A stretch of DNA of 64,000 bases from Bacillus sp. FJAT-47783 (GCF_022808615.1 NZ_JAKZKS010000005.1:62001-126000); one strand, 5' to 3'; positions 51,809 to 60,858 are shown, counted from the first letter of the stretch. Notes: generated by a model from the sequence alone, not told the origin. A program made the numbers and translations.

Positions 51809-52366
51809 TTAATCCGTTTTCTGTTGTTTTCTTGTATAATTGATATTTTTAAGGAACTGACTTCCATCAATTATCTTATCCCATTTATTTTTCACTTCTT
51901 CTCTCATAAATGGGTATACAAACTCGTCAACCACATCAAAATAGTCAACTTCTTGTAGTAGATTATACGTTTTTATTTTTATAACTTTATTGTGATACGT
52001 TTTAATAACGATCTCTAGCATCAAATTGAACGGATTCCGGACCAAATCGATTTCACGAATCTGTTTGATAGGTACCGTATGTTTTTTCGTCACAATCTTT
52101 CCTTCTTCTCCCGGGACTATCGTAAAGAGCACTTTTCCTGGCTTAAATCCAGGGAGATGCCAAAACGTTAGATAGACACAAAAGGGTAGGAATCCTATTC
52201 CTCCTCCTATATAAAAGAGGGAATAGTTGGATTCAAATTTAAGTCCATTAAACAATAAAATTAAGCAAGATACAATTCCTCCCCAGGTTCCTGTGGCTAC
52301 CCAACAATACATAAACTTTGACCCTTTTACTTTTATAATCTCACCTTCTGTTTTTATGTTAGCCAA
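51809..52366 (-). CDS. DUF5381-type membrane protein, copy B (candidate immunity protein)
   Basis: The 185-residue protein has two membrane helices (about 20-42 and 48-70) and a basic cytoplasmic tail. It matches copy D (54218-54775) almost exactly at residues 1-20 and about 70-110 (HLPGFKPGKVLFTIVPGEEG and the following VTKKHTVPIKQIREID), but differs strongly in the first helix and after about residue 120. This patchwork looks like recombination between paralogues. It starts 15 bases after the partner gene at 52382, with AGGAGG upstream. Confidence 0.75.
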   Translation of the reverse strand: MANIKTEGEIIKVKGSKFMYCWVATGTWGGIVSCLILLFNGLKFESNYSLFYIGGGIGFLPFCVYLTFWHLPGFKPGKVLFTIVPGEEGKIVTKKHTVPIKQIREIDLVRNPFNLMLEIVIKTYHNKVIKIKTYNLLQEVDYFDVVDEFVYPFMREEVKNKWDKIIDGSQFLKNINYTRKQQKTD

Positions 52367-52381
52367 CGCATTTCCTCCTTG

Positions 52382-53173
52382 CTATACTGTCATGGAATTT
52401 CTTTCAAATAAGAATGTTTGTAACGTTTTTTCATTTGCTTTTTGAAAAACAAATTCATTGTAATTTCCTCTTGAAATAAACCATGTCTCTTTTTTTCCTG
52501 GGACGATAAATAATAAATCAACGATATTCGGGAGATTGTCTTGGTCGTATTCCATATAAAGTATACTATCCATCTTCCCTTTTCGTACGGATAAATCATC
52601 AAGAAACGCTTCAAACAACGGGTTTCCCTTTAAATTTGTATCGATCTGTTCCAATGAACACTGAGTTTCGTCTTGGCTTACTTTCTCTAATAACTTTTCA
52701 TATTCTTCATTTTTCATCGTAAACGACTCTTCACATTCTTTCTTTAAGGAATCAAATTGAAAAAAGTCGTAAATCATGAAACGAGTTTTTTCTTTTGATA
52801 TTTTCCCCACTTGATGAATTTGGTGATCGTGAAGGAGTTGATGCATAAATAGGTTTTGATCTGTTGTATGGAACGTTATACTTTGTTCATCTTCCAGATT
52901 TCCAAAGAACTTCGATGCTTTAATCGTACGATTTGCGTCATTTAACGCGTGAATATACGGTTTTACCTCATCTTTTAGCTTGTATTGATGATGCGCCTCT
53001 TCTACCATATTTTTAGCTAATAAGGAGCGCGCAGCCATTTCTAGCATAAACCGTAACTCGTAATCTTTTAGATTGGGAAAATAAGTTTCTTTTAAAGACA
53101 CCCCTTGTTCGTATAATCCATCACTATAAAAAGAAAAGATGAGTTCCTCTATACTTAATTGAATCATATCCAT
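52382..53173 (-). CDS. Type VII effector-partner candidate, duplicate copy
   Basis: The 263-residue soluble protein differs from the copy at 54791-55582 by 13 substitutions with no gaps (counted by eye), so the duplication is recent or kept similar by gene conversion. It is a mixed alpha/beta protein starting with a short acidic segment (MDMIQLSIEELIFSFYSDGL). Size and position between effector and DUF5381 genes recall EspG-like chaperones of ESX systems, which guide substrates to secretion; the link is by context only. Here its natural effector partner is reduced to the 3' fragment just upstream. Confidence 0.7.
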   Translation of the reverse strand: MDMIQLSIEELIFSFYSDGLYEQGVSLKETYFPNLKDYELRFMLEMAARSLLAKNMVEEAHHQYKLKDEVKPYIHALNDANRTIKASKFFGNLEDEQSITFHTTDQNLFMHQLLHDHQIHQVGKISKEKTRFMIYDFFQFDSLKKECEESFTMKNEEYEKLLEKVSQDETQCSLEQIDTNLKGNPLFEAFLDDLSVRKGKMDSILYMEYDQDNLPNIVDLLFIVPGKKETWFISRGNYNEFVFQKANEKTLQTFLFERNSMTV

Positions 53174-53182
53174 AACGTCCTC

Positions 53183-53467
53183 CTAAATAAATGAAAATTT
53201 CTCTTCCAAAAAGCCTTTCGCTCCATTGACGAGAGAGCTGGCAGTTTCTTTCGCTTTTGAAAAGTCTTTACTTATTTCTTTCACTTTTCCTACCGGATCA
53301 GATAAGGTGTCTTTAATTTGATCGTTAACAAAATCTACGCCCTTGTTAAAGCCATCCACCACTTTTCCGGTCTTTTCAAATCCGCTTTTAAAGAAGTTAA
53401 TCCCTTTATGAATAGGATCTTTTAGTGCAATGGCCGCTTTTTCACCAACTAGTTCCCCAATATTTGT
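53183..53467 (-). pseudogene. Orphan 3' end of the 415-residue effector gene
   Basis: On the minus strand the open frame after a TAA near 53467 reads NIGELVGEKAAIALKDPIHK and continues nearly identically to the last 80 or so residues of the effector at 55592-56839 (KSGFEKTGKVVDGFNKGVDF and onwards, ending SFI). There is no start codon or N-terminal part. The first few residues differ from the intact effector, so this tail came from another allele or was joined by recombination. It may serve as a donor for tail exchange. Confidence 0.8.
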
Positions 53468-53508
53468 TTACATTGTATCCCATTGAAAAATGAATAACCT
53501 ATACAAAA

Positions 53509-53545
53509 AGAGAAAACGACTGCATGTACACCTCTGCCGTTTTCT
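53509..53545 (-). terminator. Terminator of DUF5381 copy C
   Basis: GAGAAAACG (53509-53517) and CGTTTTCTC (53537-53545) form the stem. The loop differs from the 51750-51786 copy by one base. Confidence 0.75.
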
Positions 53546-53568
53546 CATAATTTCAATTGGTTCTTAGC

Positions 53569-54128
53569 TCAATCTGTTTTCTGTTGTTTTCTTTTATATT
53601 CCATATCCTTCAAAAACTGATTCTCTGTAATTTGCTTATCCCAAACTTTCTTAGCTTCATCATTCATATAAGGAAAAATATGGAGGTCTACTGTATTGTA
53701 AAAATTAACTTCATGCAGAAGATTATACGTTTTTATTTTAATCTCTTTATTGTGATACGTTGTAACGACAATCTCCATCATCAAATTGAACGGATTACGG
53801 ATAAAATCGATTTCACGAATCTGTTTGATAGGTACCGTATGTTTTTTCGTCACAATCTTTCCTTCTTCTCCCGGGACTATCGTAAAGAGCACTTTTCCTG
53901 GCTTAAATCCAGGGAGATGCCATAAAAGTAGATAAAGAAAAAAAGGAAAGAAAAAGATTCCACTTCCTATATAGAAAAGGAAATAATTAGAATCAAATTT
54001 AAAACCTTCAGAAACTAGTATTATACATCCTACTAATCCACCTATAAAATAAAAAGTGCCAACAATGCATACATTAATTTGGACCCTTTTACTTTGATAG
54101 GTTCGTTCTTTCGAATTGGACTGACCAA
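53569..54128 (-). pseudogene. DUF5381-type gene, copy C, frameshifted
   Basis: GGAGG precedes a TTG at 54128 from which the frame encodes PIRKNEPIKVKGSKLMYAL and then stops. In the neighbouring frame the protein resumes as GGLVGCIILVSEGFKFDSNY, a second helix and WHLPGFKPGKVLFTIV, then the full C-terminal part to 53569. A few-base insertion in the ATGTATGCATTG region, compared with the intact copies, causes the shift. An internal ATG at 53892 could still give the soluble 107-residue tail. Confidence 0.75.
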
Positions 54129-54160
54129 ATTATGTTCCTCCCAATTTGACGAATTATTTA

Positions 54161-54194
54161 AGAAAACGACTACTTATTATAGTTGCCGCTTTCT
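54161..54194 (-). terminator. Terminator of DUF5381 copy D
   Basis: AGAAAACG near 54161 pairs imperfectly with CGCTTTCT near 54187-54194. It is a diverged relative of the terminators after copies B and C. Confidence 0.5.
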
Positions 54195-54217
54195 CGTTAA
54201 TTAGCTCTAAGAGTAAT

Positions 54218-54775
54218 TTAATCGATATTTTTTTGTTTTCTTTCGTGATTTAAATCTCTTAATAGTTCGTTTTCAGTTATTTTTTTATTCCATGCTTTTC
54301 TAGCTTCTTTGCACATATAAGGAAAAACATACAGATCCACTGTGTCAAAAAACCTTACCTGCGGCAAAATATTATACGTTTTAATTTTAATGGCTTTATT
54401 GTGATAGGTCTTAATAACAACCTCCATCATCAAATTGAACGGATTCCGGATCAAATCGATTTCACGAATCTGTTTGATAGGTACCGTATGTTTTTTCGTC
54501 ACAATCTTTCCTTCTTCTCCCGGGACTATCGTAAAGAGCACTTTTCCTGGCTTAAATCCAGGGAGATGCCATAATGTTAAATAGATAAATATCGGGAACA
54601 AAAATAGTCCTCCACCAATATACAGGAGTGAGTAATTGGACTCAAATTTAAGTCCATTAAATAATATAAATATACAGGATCCTATACCACCTAAGTTAAA
54701 AAGAGCCGACCATCCATACATAAATTTGGACCCTTTTACTTTTATAATCTCACCTTCTGTTTTTATGTTAGCCAA
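54218..54775 (-). CDS. DUF5381-type membrane protein, copy D (candidate immunity protein)
   Basis: The 185-residue protein has two membrane helices in the first 72 residues and a basic, mostly soluble C-terminal part. It belongs to the complete effector/partner/DUF5381 set at 54218-56839 and starts 15 bases after the partner gene. The first 20 residues and the central block are identical or nearly so to copy B. If DUF5381 proteins confer immunity, this one should match the intact effector at 55592. A two-helix membrane protein beside a glycine-zipper effector fits protection at the membrane, as known for TsaI-type proteins in S. aureus, though it is not in the same family. Confidence 0.75.
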   Translation of the reverse strand: MANIKTEGEIIKVKGSKFMYGWSALFNLGGIGSCIFILFNGLKFESNYSLLYIGGGLFLFPIFIYLTLWHLPGFKPGKVLFTIVPGEEGKIVTKKHTVPIKQIREIDLIRNPFNLMMEVVIKTYHNKAIKIKTYNILPQVRFFDTVDLYVFPYMCKEARKAWNKKITENELLRDLNHERKQKNID

Positions 54776-54790
54776 CGCATTTCCTCCTTA

Positions 54791-55582
54791 CTATACTGTC
54801 ATGGAATTTCTTTCAAACAAGAATGTTTGTACCGTTTTTTCATTTGCTTTTTGAAAAACAAACTCATTGTAATTTCCTCTTGAAATAAACCATGTCTCTT
54901 TTTTTCCTGGGACGATAAATAATAAATCAACGATATTCGGGAGATTTTCTTGATCGTATTCTATATAAAGTATACTATCCATCTTCCCTTTTCGTACGGA
55001 TAAATCATCAAGAAACGCTTCAAACAATGGGTTTCCCTTTAAATTTGTATCGACCTGTTCCAATGAACACTGAGTTTCGTCTTGGCTTACTGCCTCTAAT
55101 AACTTTTCATATTCTTCATTTTTCATCGTAAACGACTCTTCACATTCTCTCTTTAATGAATCAAATTGAAAAAAGTCGTAAATCATGAAACGAGCTTTTT
55201 CTTTTGATATTTTCCCCACTTGATGAATTTGGTGATCGTGAAGGAGTTGATGCATAAATAGGTTTTGATCTGTTGTATGGAACGTTATACTTTGTTCATC
55301 TTCCAGATTTCCCAAGAACTTCGATGCTTTAATCGTACGATTCGCGTCATTTAACGCGTGAATATACGGTTTTACCTCATCTTTTATCTTGTATTGATGA
55401 TGCGCCTCTTCTACCATATTTTTAGCTAATAAGGAGCGCGCTGCCATTTCAAGCATAAACCGTAACTCGTCATCTTTTAGATTGGGAAAATAAGTTTCTT
55501 TTAAAGACATTCCTTGTTCGTACAATCCTTCACTATAAAAGGAAAAGATGAGTTCCTCTATACTTAATTGAATCGTATCCAT
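54791..55582 (-). CDS. Type VII effector-partner candidate, main copy
   Basis: The 263-residue soluble protein is encoded nine bases after the effector gene. No catalytic motif is visible. The middle (SITFHTTDQNLFMHQLLHDH) and end (DLLFIVPGKKETWFISRGNY, FVFQKANEKTVQTFLFER) have alternating strands and helices. Position and size recall EspG-type substrate chaperones of ESX systems and YfjC-like genes of B. subtilis; both comparisons are by context and recall. A second copy 95% identical lies at 52382-53173. Confidence 0.72.
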   Translation of the reverse strand: MDTIQLSIEELIFSFYSEGLYEQGMSLKETYFPNLKDDELRFMLEMAARSLLAKNMVEEAHHQYKIKDEVKPYIHALNDANRTIKASKFLGNLEDEQSITFHTTDQNLFMHQLLHDHQIHQVGKISKEKARFMIYDFFQFDSLKRECEESFTMKNEEYEKLLEAVSQDETQCSLEQVDTNLKGNPLFEAFLDDLSVRKGKMDSILYIEYDQENLPNIVDLLFIVPGKKETWFISRGNYNEFVFQKANEKTVQTFLFERNSMTV

Positions 55583-55591
55583 AACGTCCTC

Positions 55592-56839
55592 CTAAATAAA
55601 TGAAAATTTATCTTCCAAAAAGCCTTTCGCTCCATTGACGAGAGAGCTGGCAGTTTCTTTCGCTTTTGAAAAGTCTTTACTTATTTCCTTCACTTTTCCT
55701 ACCGGATCGGATAGGGTATCTTTAATTTGATCGTTAACAAAATCTACGCCCTTGTTAAAGCCATCCACCACTTTTCCGGTCTTTTCAAATCCGCTTTTAA
55801 AGAAGTTAATCCCTTTATGAATAGGATCTTTTAGTGCAATGGTCGCTTTTTCAGCTAGACCTGCGGTAAGTTTGGCTACCTGCTCACCTACAATACCTCC
55901 CACAAAGGATCCTGCTGTAGCTCCAATTACAGTACCTACTGGACCAGCTAAGCTACCAATTGCCCCACCTATAACTGCTCCTCCGATTGAACCTACTGAA
56001 ACAGCAGCTGTTTTATTAATAGCATTTCCAACCGCCTTTGCGTTTTCACGTTTTAACACTTCCGGCATGTTCCCGTATTTTGCGTAGTTCTCTGAAATTT
56101 TCAGTCCTGCTCCAAAAGTTTCCGATGCAAATGTAATTCCAAATGTTGCGGCTGCATTTGCTTTACCAAATTTTGCACCAGTTTTAACTAAATCTTTTAT
56201 CATAAATTTGTTAACATTTTTATCTAAAATACCCTCAAAAACTTTTACAGAGCTGTTTGTATATTTTACAACCTCTCCCGGCAAATACTTCGCATATTTT
56301 TTGTGTACCAAATCGGCAAATGTTGCGTTTTTATATTTTTTACCCAAATACTTTGGGCTTAAAAAGGACCTTGCTGGCTTCCGCAATCTCGAGGAATCAA
56401 CAGTATCTGACAGTTTTGTAAGTGCTTTGTTATGTTTAAACGAATAAGCACCATCCTTATTTTCGAAAAATTGAGTAAAGCCCAGTCCATAATAAGTAAG
56501 TTGTCTTCCAACAAGTGCCCCCATTGCCGTAAAGGTTCCGTATTTATCATGAAGATTATAGAGCTGTGCAATTAAATTATCTTTTTCTGCAAATTTATTA
56601 GCCGTCGATCGAATGCCTTGTTCTGCTTCACTAAGGTAATCTACTAGATCGTCTCCTGTACTCCAAGGATCCCCAACATGATAAAAACAATGTTTGTATT
56701 CCGCTGGAGCATTGCTTATAAGATAATAAAGATCTTTGTGAAGATCTTTATATTCCGTTTCAATGGCTGATAATTCTAAAACAAATTGATTGGCAAGCCC
56801 TTCTAGACGGTCGGGATCTATTGAAATTTTTTTGCCCAT
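55592..56839 (-). CDS. Type VII secretion effector candidate with glycine-zipper membrane segment
   Basis: The 415-residue protein begins with a helical domain (SIDPDRLEGLANQFVLELSA, then DPWSTGDDLVDYLSEAEQGI) of the size used as a WXG/LXG-like secretion domain. A variable middle follows. Then comes a long Gly/Ala/Val stretch at about 275-325 (VGSIGGAVIGGAIGSLAGPV, then GTVIGATAGSFVGGIVGEQV) with small residues every four positions, a glycine zipper able to insert in membranes. The last 80 residues are amphipathic helices. It follows essC-esaA-essA and a WXG100-type gene. S. aureus T7 effectors such as TspA and EsxX also use such segments. I infer a membrane-acting antibacterial effector; activity is not shown. 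Confidence 0.7.
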   Translation of the reverse strand: MGKKISIDPDRLEGLANQFVLELSAIETEYKDLHKDLYYLISNAPAEYKHCFYHVGDPWSTGDDLVDYLSEAEQGIRSTANKFAEKDNLIAQLYNLHDKYGTFTAMGALVGRQLTYYGLGFTQFFENKDGAYSFKHNKALTKLSDTVDSSRLRKPARSFLSPKYLGKKYKNATFADLVHKKYAKYLPGEVVKYTNSSVKVFEGILDKNVNKFMIKDLVKTGAKFGKANAAATFGITFASETFGAGLKISENYAKYGNMPEVLKRENAKAVGNAINKTAAVSVGSIGGAVIGGAIGSLAGPVGTVIGATAGSFVGGIVGEQVAKLTAGLAEKATIALKDPIHKGINFFKSGFEKTGKVVDGFNKGVDFVNDQIKDTLSDPVGKVKEISKDFSKAKETASSLVNGAKGFLEDKFSFI

Positions 56840-56938
56840 TAATCTTTACTCCTTTCCATCCTTAATAAATAGTAACTTTTATCTAAAAAATATTTATAGG
56901 AGATAAGATTTCTTTTCTTCATTCATCGTTTTACATGC

Positions 56939-57229
56939 TTATTTTGTAAGCTTCTCCAATTCTCTCTGTCTTTCAATCTCTTCTCGAACACGGTCGACTT
57001 CATTTGCCGCTTTTTCTAGCTCTTTACTAATTTCATATAAATTATCTGAATGCCTTTGAAACGCGACTGATGCTTCTTCCATGATGGCATTAAATTTATC
57101 CCGGCTTTTTCCTGACCAGGTGTCTGCTTCATCTCTCACATTTTTCTTTAAGTTCTCTTCCCGTTCCTTAATACTTTCCGATGCTTTATAAAAGTCTTGA
57201 GCCAACTCTCTAACATGTTTTGAGTTCAT
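56939..57229 (-). CDS. WXG100-type small secreted protein
   Basis: The 96-residue all-helical protein has the WXG turn as WSG (Trp 38, Gly 40) between two long helices: ELAQDFYKASESIKEREENL before and KFNAIMEEASVAFQRHSDNL after. Length and layout fit the WXG100/EsxA superfamily or the YfjA-like small partners of larger effectors. The C-terminus (EEIERQRELEKLTK) is basic and acidic in turn. It precedes the 415-residue effector by 99 bases, so it may be co-secreted with it. The main EsxA/YukE gene probably lies upstream of essC, outside the window. Confidence 0.8.
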   Translation of the reverse strand: MNSKHVRELAQDFYKASESIKEREENLKKNVRDEADTWSGKSRDKFNAIMEEASVAFQRHSDNLYEISKELEKAANEVDRVREEIERQRELEKLTK

Positions 57230-57407
57230 CCTATCACCTCACAAAAATACTTGAAACCTCATCATAAAGTCGTCTCGTTCTTTAATTCGTACATTTCACT
57301 AGTTTTACTTCCGTGAACTCGAATCCGCGATAATCCCAATTCTGAATTCAAGTGCAAGTTTTAAGGTAAAGCAGGAATGTTTAGTGTGCATCAGCAATAA
57401 CATTATC

Positions 57408-57926
57408 TTATGATTCAACCCTGCCACTCTGTAAGGAGGATTGCGATTTTTGTTTTTGGATGGCTGGAATGAGGAGCAGGAATAATAGACCAATTCCAAC
57501 CACAATTGCTGTTACATATAAAATAAATAAGGTAGAGACTCCTTCTTTTTCTTCCGTTTGAGTTTCCGGTGTTCCTTTCATTTCTAGTCCTACATCTGAA
57601 AACAGCCCCAATTTTTCGGCTTTCGCTACAACAGTATTGTTCTCGATGTCGCTATCCTGAAACAATTGATTTTTTATTTCCTCTATAGGATTTTTTGTAT
57701 CTTTTTCAAATGTTAATATCTTTTGTTCCTCTGGGATTGACTGTTTTTGTTTATAGAGTGCTTCATCATGTAAGTATTCGGTATTTCGATTCGTTTTATC
57801 TTTTTCATAAACATTTGGTTCCAATTCTTCAATTTGATCTGAATCTGCAAATGCAACATTGAACGGTAAGCATGCCAGAAGGGCCACCGTTAGGAAGGCC
57901 CTCTGCACGACAAATTTAAGCTTCAT
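57408..57926 (-). CDS. essA: Type VII secretion protein EssA (YueC)
   Basis: The product of about 172 residues has a signal-like N-terminal hydrophobic segment ending VAFA, a charged extracytoplasmic region with SIPEEQKILTFEKDTKNPIE, and one C-terminal membrane helix (STLFILYVTAIVVGIGLLFL) with a basic tail. This is the EssA layout; EssA is a membrane component needed for Ess/Yuk secretion. Starts at 57938 (GTG), 57932 (ATG) or 57926 (ATG) are all possible; all overlap the end of esaA. It is followed by accessory effector genes. Confidence 0.85.
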   Translation of the reverse strand: MKLKFVVQRAFLTVALLACLPFNVAFADSDQIEELEPNVYEKDKTNRNTEYLHDEALYKQKQSIPEEQKILTFEKDTKNPIEEIKNQLFQDSDIENNTVVAKAEKLGLFSDVGLEMKGTPETQTEEKEGVSTLFILYVTAIVVGIGLLFLLLIPAIQKQKSQSSLQSGRVES

Positions 57927-60858
57927 GCGCATTCTCACTTTCTATGTTTTTGTCCGAGTTAAATAGCCGAATAACCAATGGGATGACGGTAAGAACAACG
58001 GTTATCCCGAGCAAGAGAATGACAGCTTGGCCGAAAAGGCTACTTGCTTCATATTGAATAGACATATACACCTTTGATACTGGATCTTCATAGTTGAAGT
58101 TCGGAATCGTTAAGTTAAGTAGCGGTGTGACATAGAATAAAATTAACCCAACGCTCACAAACCAACCGAACAGTGATCCTAATCTAAACGAAAGACGCAC
58201 GAGTAAAGAGGTTGCGACGAGTAAAAGAATGGTAAAGATCGTCCATTGGATAGCTCGGTCATCCTCTAAGGAATAAATGTTTAATCCAAACAGACTGATC
58301 ATAAGCCCAACAATTAAGTTTAACAGTCCAAATAGCGCACCTTTTACTAACAGTGGCGCCTGTGAATAATAATGGCTCAAATAACCGATTAATAGACTGC
58401 TAATTAAAACAATGACTAAAATAACAACCGGTGGAACGGTTTTCTCTTTCACACTTGGAATCTCACCACTTATTTCTAATGGGTTTGATAAGTAGTCATA
58501 AACATATCCATTGTTTTGTCCATCAACAAACGCGTTTCCTAAAAGTGTATAAACATCGTTTCTCACTAATTTCGTTGAGGTTACGTTTTGCGACCATTTT
58601 TCGTTTAACGTATCGGCTTTTTCCTGAACTTCACTTACCTTTTGCTCCAAATCACCTGTATAGTCCACAATATTTCCTTGTCGCTCTCCAAGTGACTCCA
58701 TCAGTTCGTTCATACTATGAAGCTCTTGACCCATGCTTTTTTGCAAAGAAATTAAAATCGTGCCATCTGGAGACTGATCCGAATACGTTCCGTCAGCGGT
58801 AATATCATCTGGCTTTTGCAGCTGTTCCGTTATTTTCGCCGAACTAGCTTGAATAGCGTCAAGCTCTTTCATCACATTTGCTTGCTCTTCGTCTACAAAG
58901 TCACGGTATTCTTGAATGAAGGCAGCAAACGATGCTTCAAAATCATTCAGTCCTTCTTCTGTCCCTAACATGTCTGCTTCAAGATTATCCCAAGCTTGTT
59001 TTTCATTTCCTTTCATATCGAGAATGCTCGCGGTATTCTGACTAGCCTCTTCTAAAATTCCTTCATATTTATCATTTTGTGCTGCAATTAAGTTTACCGT
59101 TGATGCAAATCGCGATAACTCCGAGTAATAATCTAGCATCTTAGCTGTATCTTTACTCTTCATTTCTGATTGGAACAATTCTTTCAACGTATCGGTTAGT
59201 AAATTGGAATAGTTGGCTAAAAGCTCGTCTTCTATCTTTTTAATTTTTCCCTTTATCAATTCTTCATTTGAATTAATTACATCTTCCATTTGAGCATTGA
59301 GCTCACCAATTTGTACGTGTAGCTTATCAATCTCCCCATTTAGACCATCAATAATCTTTCCATACTCATCCTTCAAGCGATTATTTTCCTCGATTTGTTC
59401 TTCATACGCTAGTAACAGCTCTTGATATTTCTTCTGCCACTGTTCATCTTCCGTGTCTTTGTTTTGAAGCTCAACAACTACTTGCTCAATTCTTTTGGTC
59501 AAAGAATCTAAATTTGCAATGGCATCCTTTACTTCTTGTGGCTGTTCATCCTCTGGAATCGCTTGTAGACTTTCTTTCAAAAGAGTTGTTTCAGTCGCAA
59601 TAGCCTGTAATTCTTTTTGCTGATCGACTGTGTTTGTAGGAGTTGGAAACTCCTCTTTATTTTTCGTGTCTTTTAGTTGCGTTGTTTCCTCTTTATGACT
59701 TGGATGTTCATTCTTTTCATTATTGCTATTTTCGTTCTCACCATTATTAGGTTGTTCCCCCGTTTTTTTCACCAATTCTTCTCTCATCGAAAAGACATTG
59801 TTCTGGAGTGATTCGAACTGATTGCTGGCAAGTTGTCCATATTGGTTCACCAAATTTTCGTGAAGAACTTCCATTTCTTCTTTTTGTTGATCGATTCTAC
59901 TTAAACGCACGACACTTACTTGGTTCATCATATCGGCATTATCTTGCAGCATCTTTTTTAAAGCAACAATTCCATTTTGGATTGGAACGGTTTGTTCACC
60001 AAAGGTTTGATCTGTTTGGGATTGTCCTTCTCGTATTGCGCTCATGCCCGCTTGAATCATTTTCGTGCTTTCGTCTTGAATTTGAGTTAATATTTCCTTT
60101 TGTTTTTGTTGATACTGCTTATATGCTTCAACATATTCGACGAAATGTTTCAAGCTTTGTTCAATTTGTTCAACATCGCCTTTTCGTTTTGAAGAACCTT
60201 CTTCAGCAAGCTGTATGTTCGCTTGAAGTTGTTCAAGCAATTCCTTTTGCTGACTTAGTTCTCCTGAAAGCTTTTGTGAACCGGGGTTATAAAAAGAGAA
60301 CATTGCATTTTGGAATGCAATTTCCTTTTCTAAAATTTTGTCGAACTGCTCACGTACGTGCTCGACCTCTTGCGAAACATAACTCCAATAAAGGGAGGAC
60401 ATATGACTGTTTACTTCATTACTTGCATCTTCTAATTCCCTAACGACTTTCTCTTTATTAACAGCATTCAGCTGATCTTGTACTGCATATTTCAACGTCG
60501 CTCTTTTCGGATGTTCATCGTCATATGTCAAAATGCTTTCAGAAAAATTGGACGGGATATAAATGATGGCATCATATTTTAAACTTTTCAGGCCATTCTC
60601 AGCCGCACTGCGGCCGAGAACAGTCCAATTATAATCTGATCCTTCATTTAAAAGAGACGGGATCTCCTTTCCGAAATTTAACGATTCATTCCCATCCTCT
60701 ACACCTAAATCTTCATTTACCACCGCTATCGTTCTCGTTGCATTCTCTTTTACAGCCATCGGATTATCTCCAATGTACTGGAAGAATAGCGAAGGTAATG
60801 CCAAAATCCACAAGACAGCAAATATAACTTTTATGATGTGTTTCCGTTGTTCAGTCAT
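57916..60858 (-). CDS. esaA: Type VII secretion protein EsaA (YueB)
   Basis: The 980-residue membrane protein has one N-terminal helix (about 10-30), a very large extracellular coiled-coil region with repeated Gln/Glu heptads and an Asn/Glu/Lys-rich low-complexity spacer (about 365-405), and five or six C-terminal helices. It forms the surface-exposed arm of the secretion machine and in B. subtilis (YueB) is the receptor of phage SPP1. The start overlaps the essC stop by four bases (ATGA). The extracellular part is the one expected to vary under phage pressure. Confidence 0.92.
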   Translation of the reverse strand: MTEQRKHIIKVIFAVLWILALPSLFFQYIGDNPMAVKENATRTIAVVNEDLGVEDGNESLNFGKEIPSLLNEGSDYNWTVLGRSAAENGLKSLKYDAIIYIPSNFSESILTYDDEHPKRATLKYAVQDQLNAVNKEKVVRELEDASNEVNSHMSSLYWSYVSQEVEHVREQFDKILEKEIAFQNAMFSFYNPGSQKLSGELSQQKELLEQLQANIQLAEEGSSKRKGDVEQIEQSLKHFVEYVEAYKQYQQKQKEILTQIQDESTKMIQAGMSAIREGQSQTDQTFGEQTVPIQNGIVALKKMLQDNADMMNQVSVVRLSRIDQQKEEMEVLHENLVNQYGQLASNQFESLQNNVFSMREELVKKTGEQPNNGENENSNNEKNEHPSHKEETTQLKDTKNKEEFPTPTNTVDQQKELQAIATETTLLKESLQAIPEDEQPQEVKDAIANLDSLTKRIEQVVVELQNKDTEDEQWQKKYQELLLAYEEQIEENNRLKDEYGKIIDGLNGEIDKLHVQIGELNAQMEDVINSNEELIKGKIKKIEDELLANYSNLLTDTLKELFQSEMKSKDTAKMLDYYSELSRFASTVNLIAAQNDKYEGILEEASQNTASILDMKGNEKQAWDNLEADMLGTEEGLNDFEASFAAFIQEYRDFVDEEQANVMKELDAIQASSAKITEQLQKPDDITADGTYSDQSPDGTILISLQKSMGQELHSMNELMESLGERQGNIVDYTGDLEQKVSEVQEKADTLNEKWSQNVTSTKLVRNDVYTLLGNAFVDGQNNGYVYDYLSNPLEISGEIPSVKEKTVPPVVILVIVLISSLLIGYLSHYYSQAPLLVKGALFGLLNLIVGLMISLFGLNIYSLEDDRAIQWTIFTILLLVATSLLVRLSFRLGSLFGWFVSVGLILFYVTPLLNLTIPNFNYEDPVSKVYMSIQYEASSLFGQAVILLLGITVVLTVIPLVIRLFNSDKNIESENAHEA

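Noticed and set aside
57305-57505. Minus-strand ORF of 66 codons beside essA
   Set aside because: It overlaps essA in another frame, has no ribosome binding site and resembles no protein.
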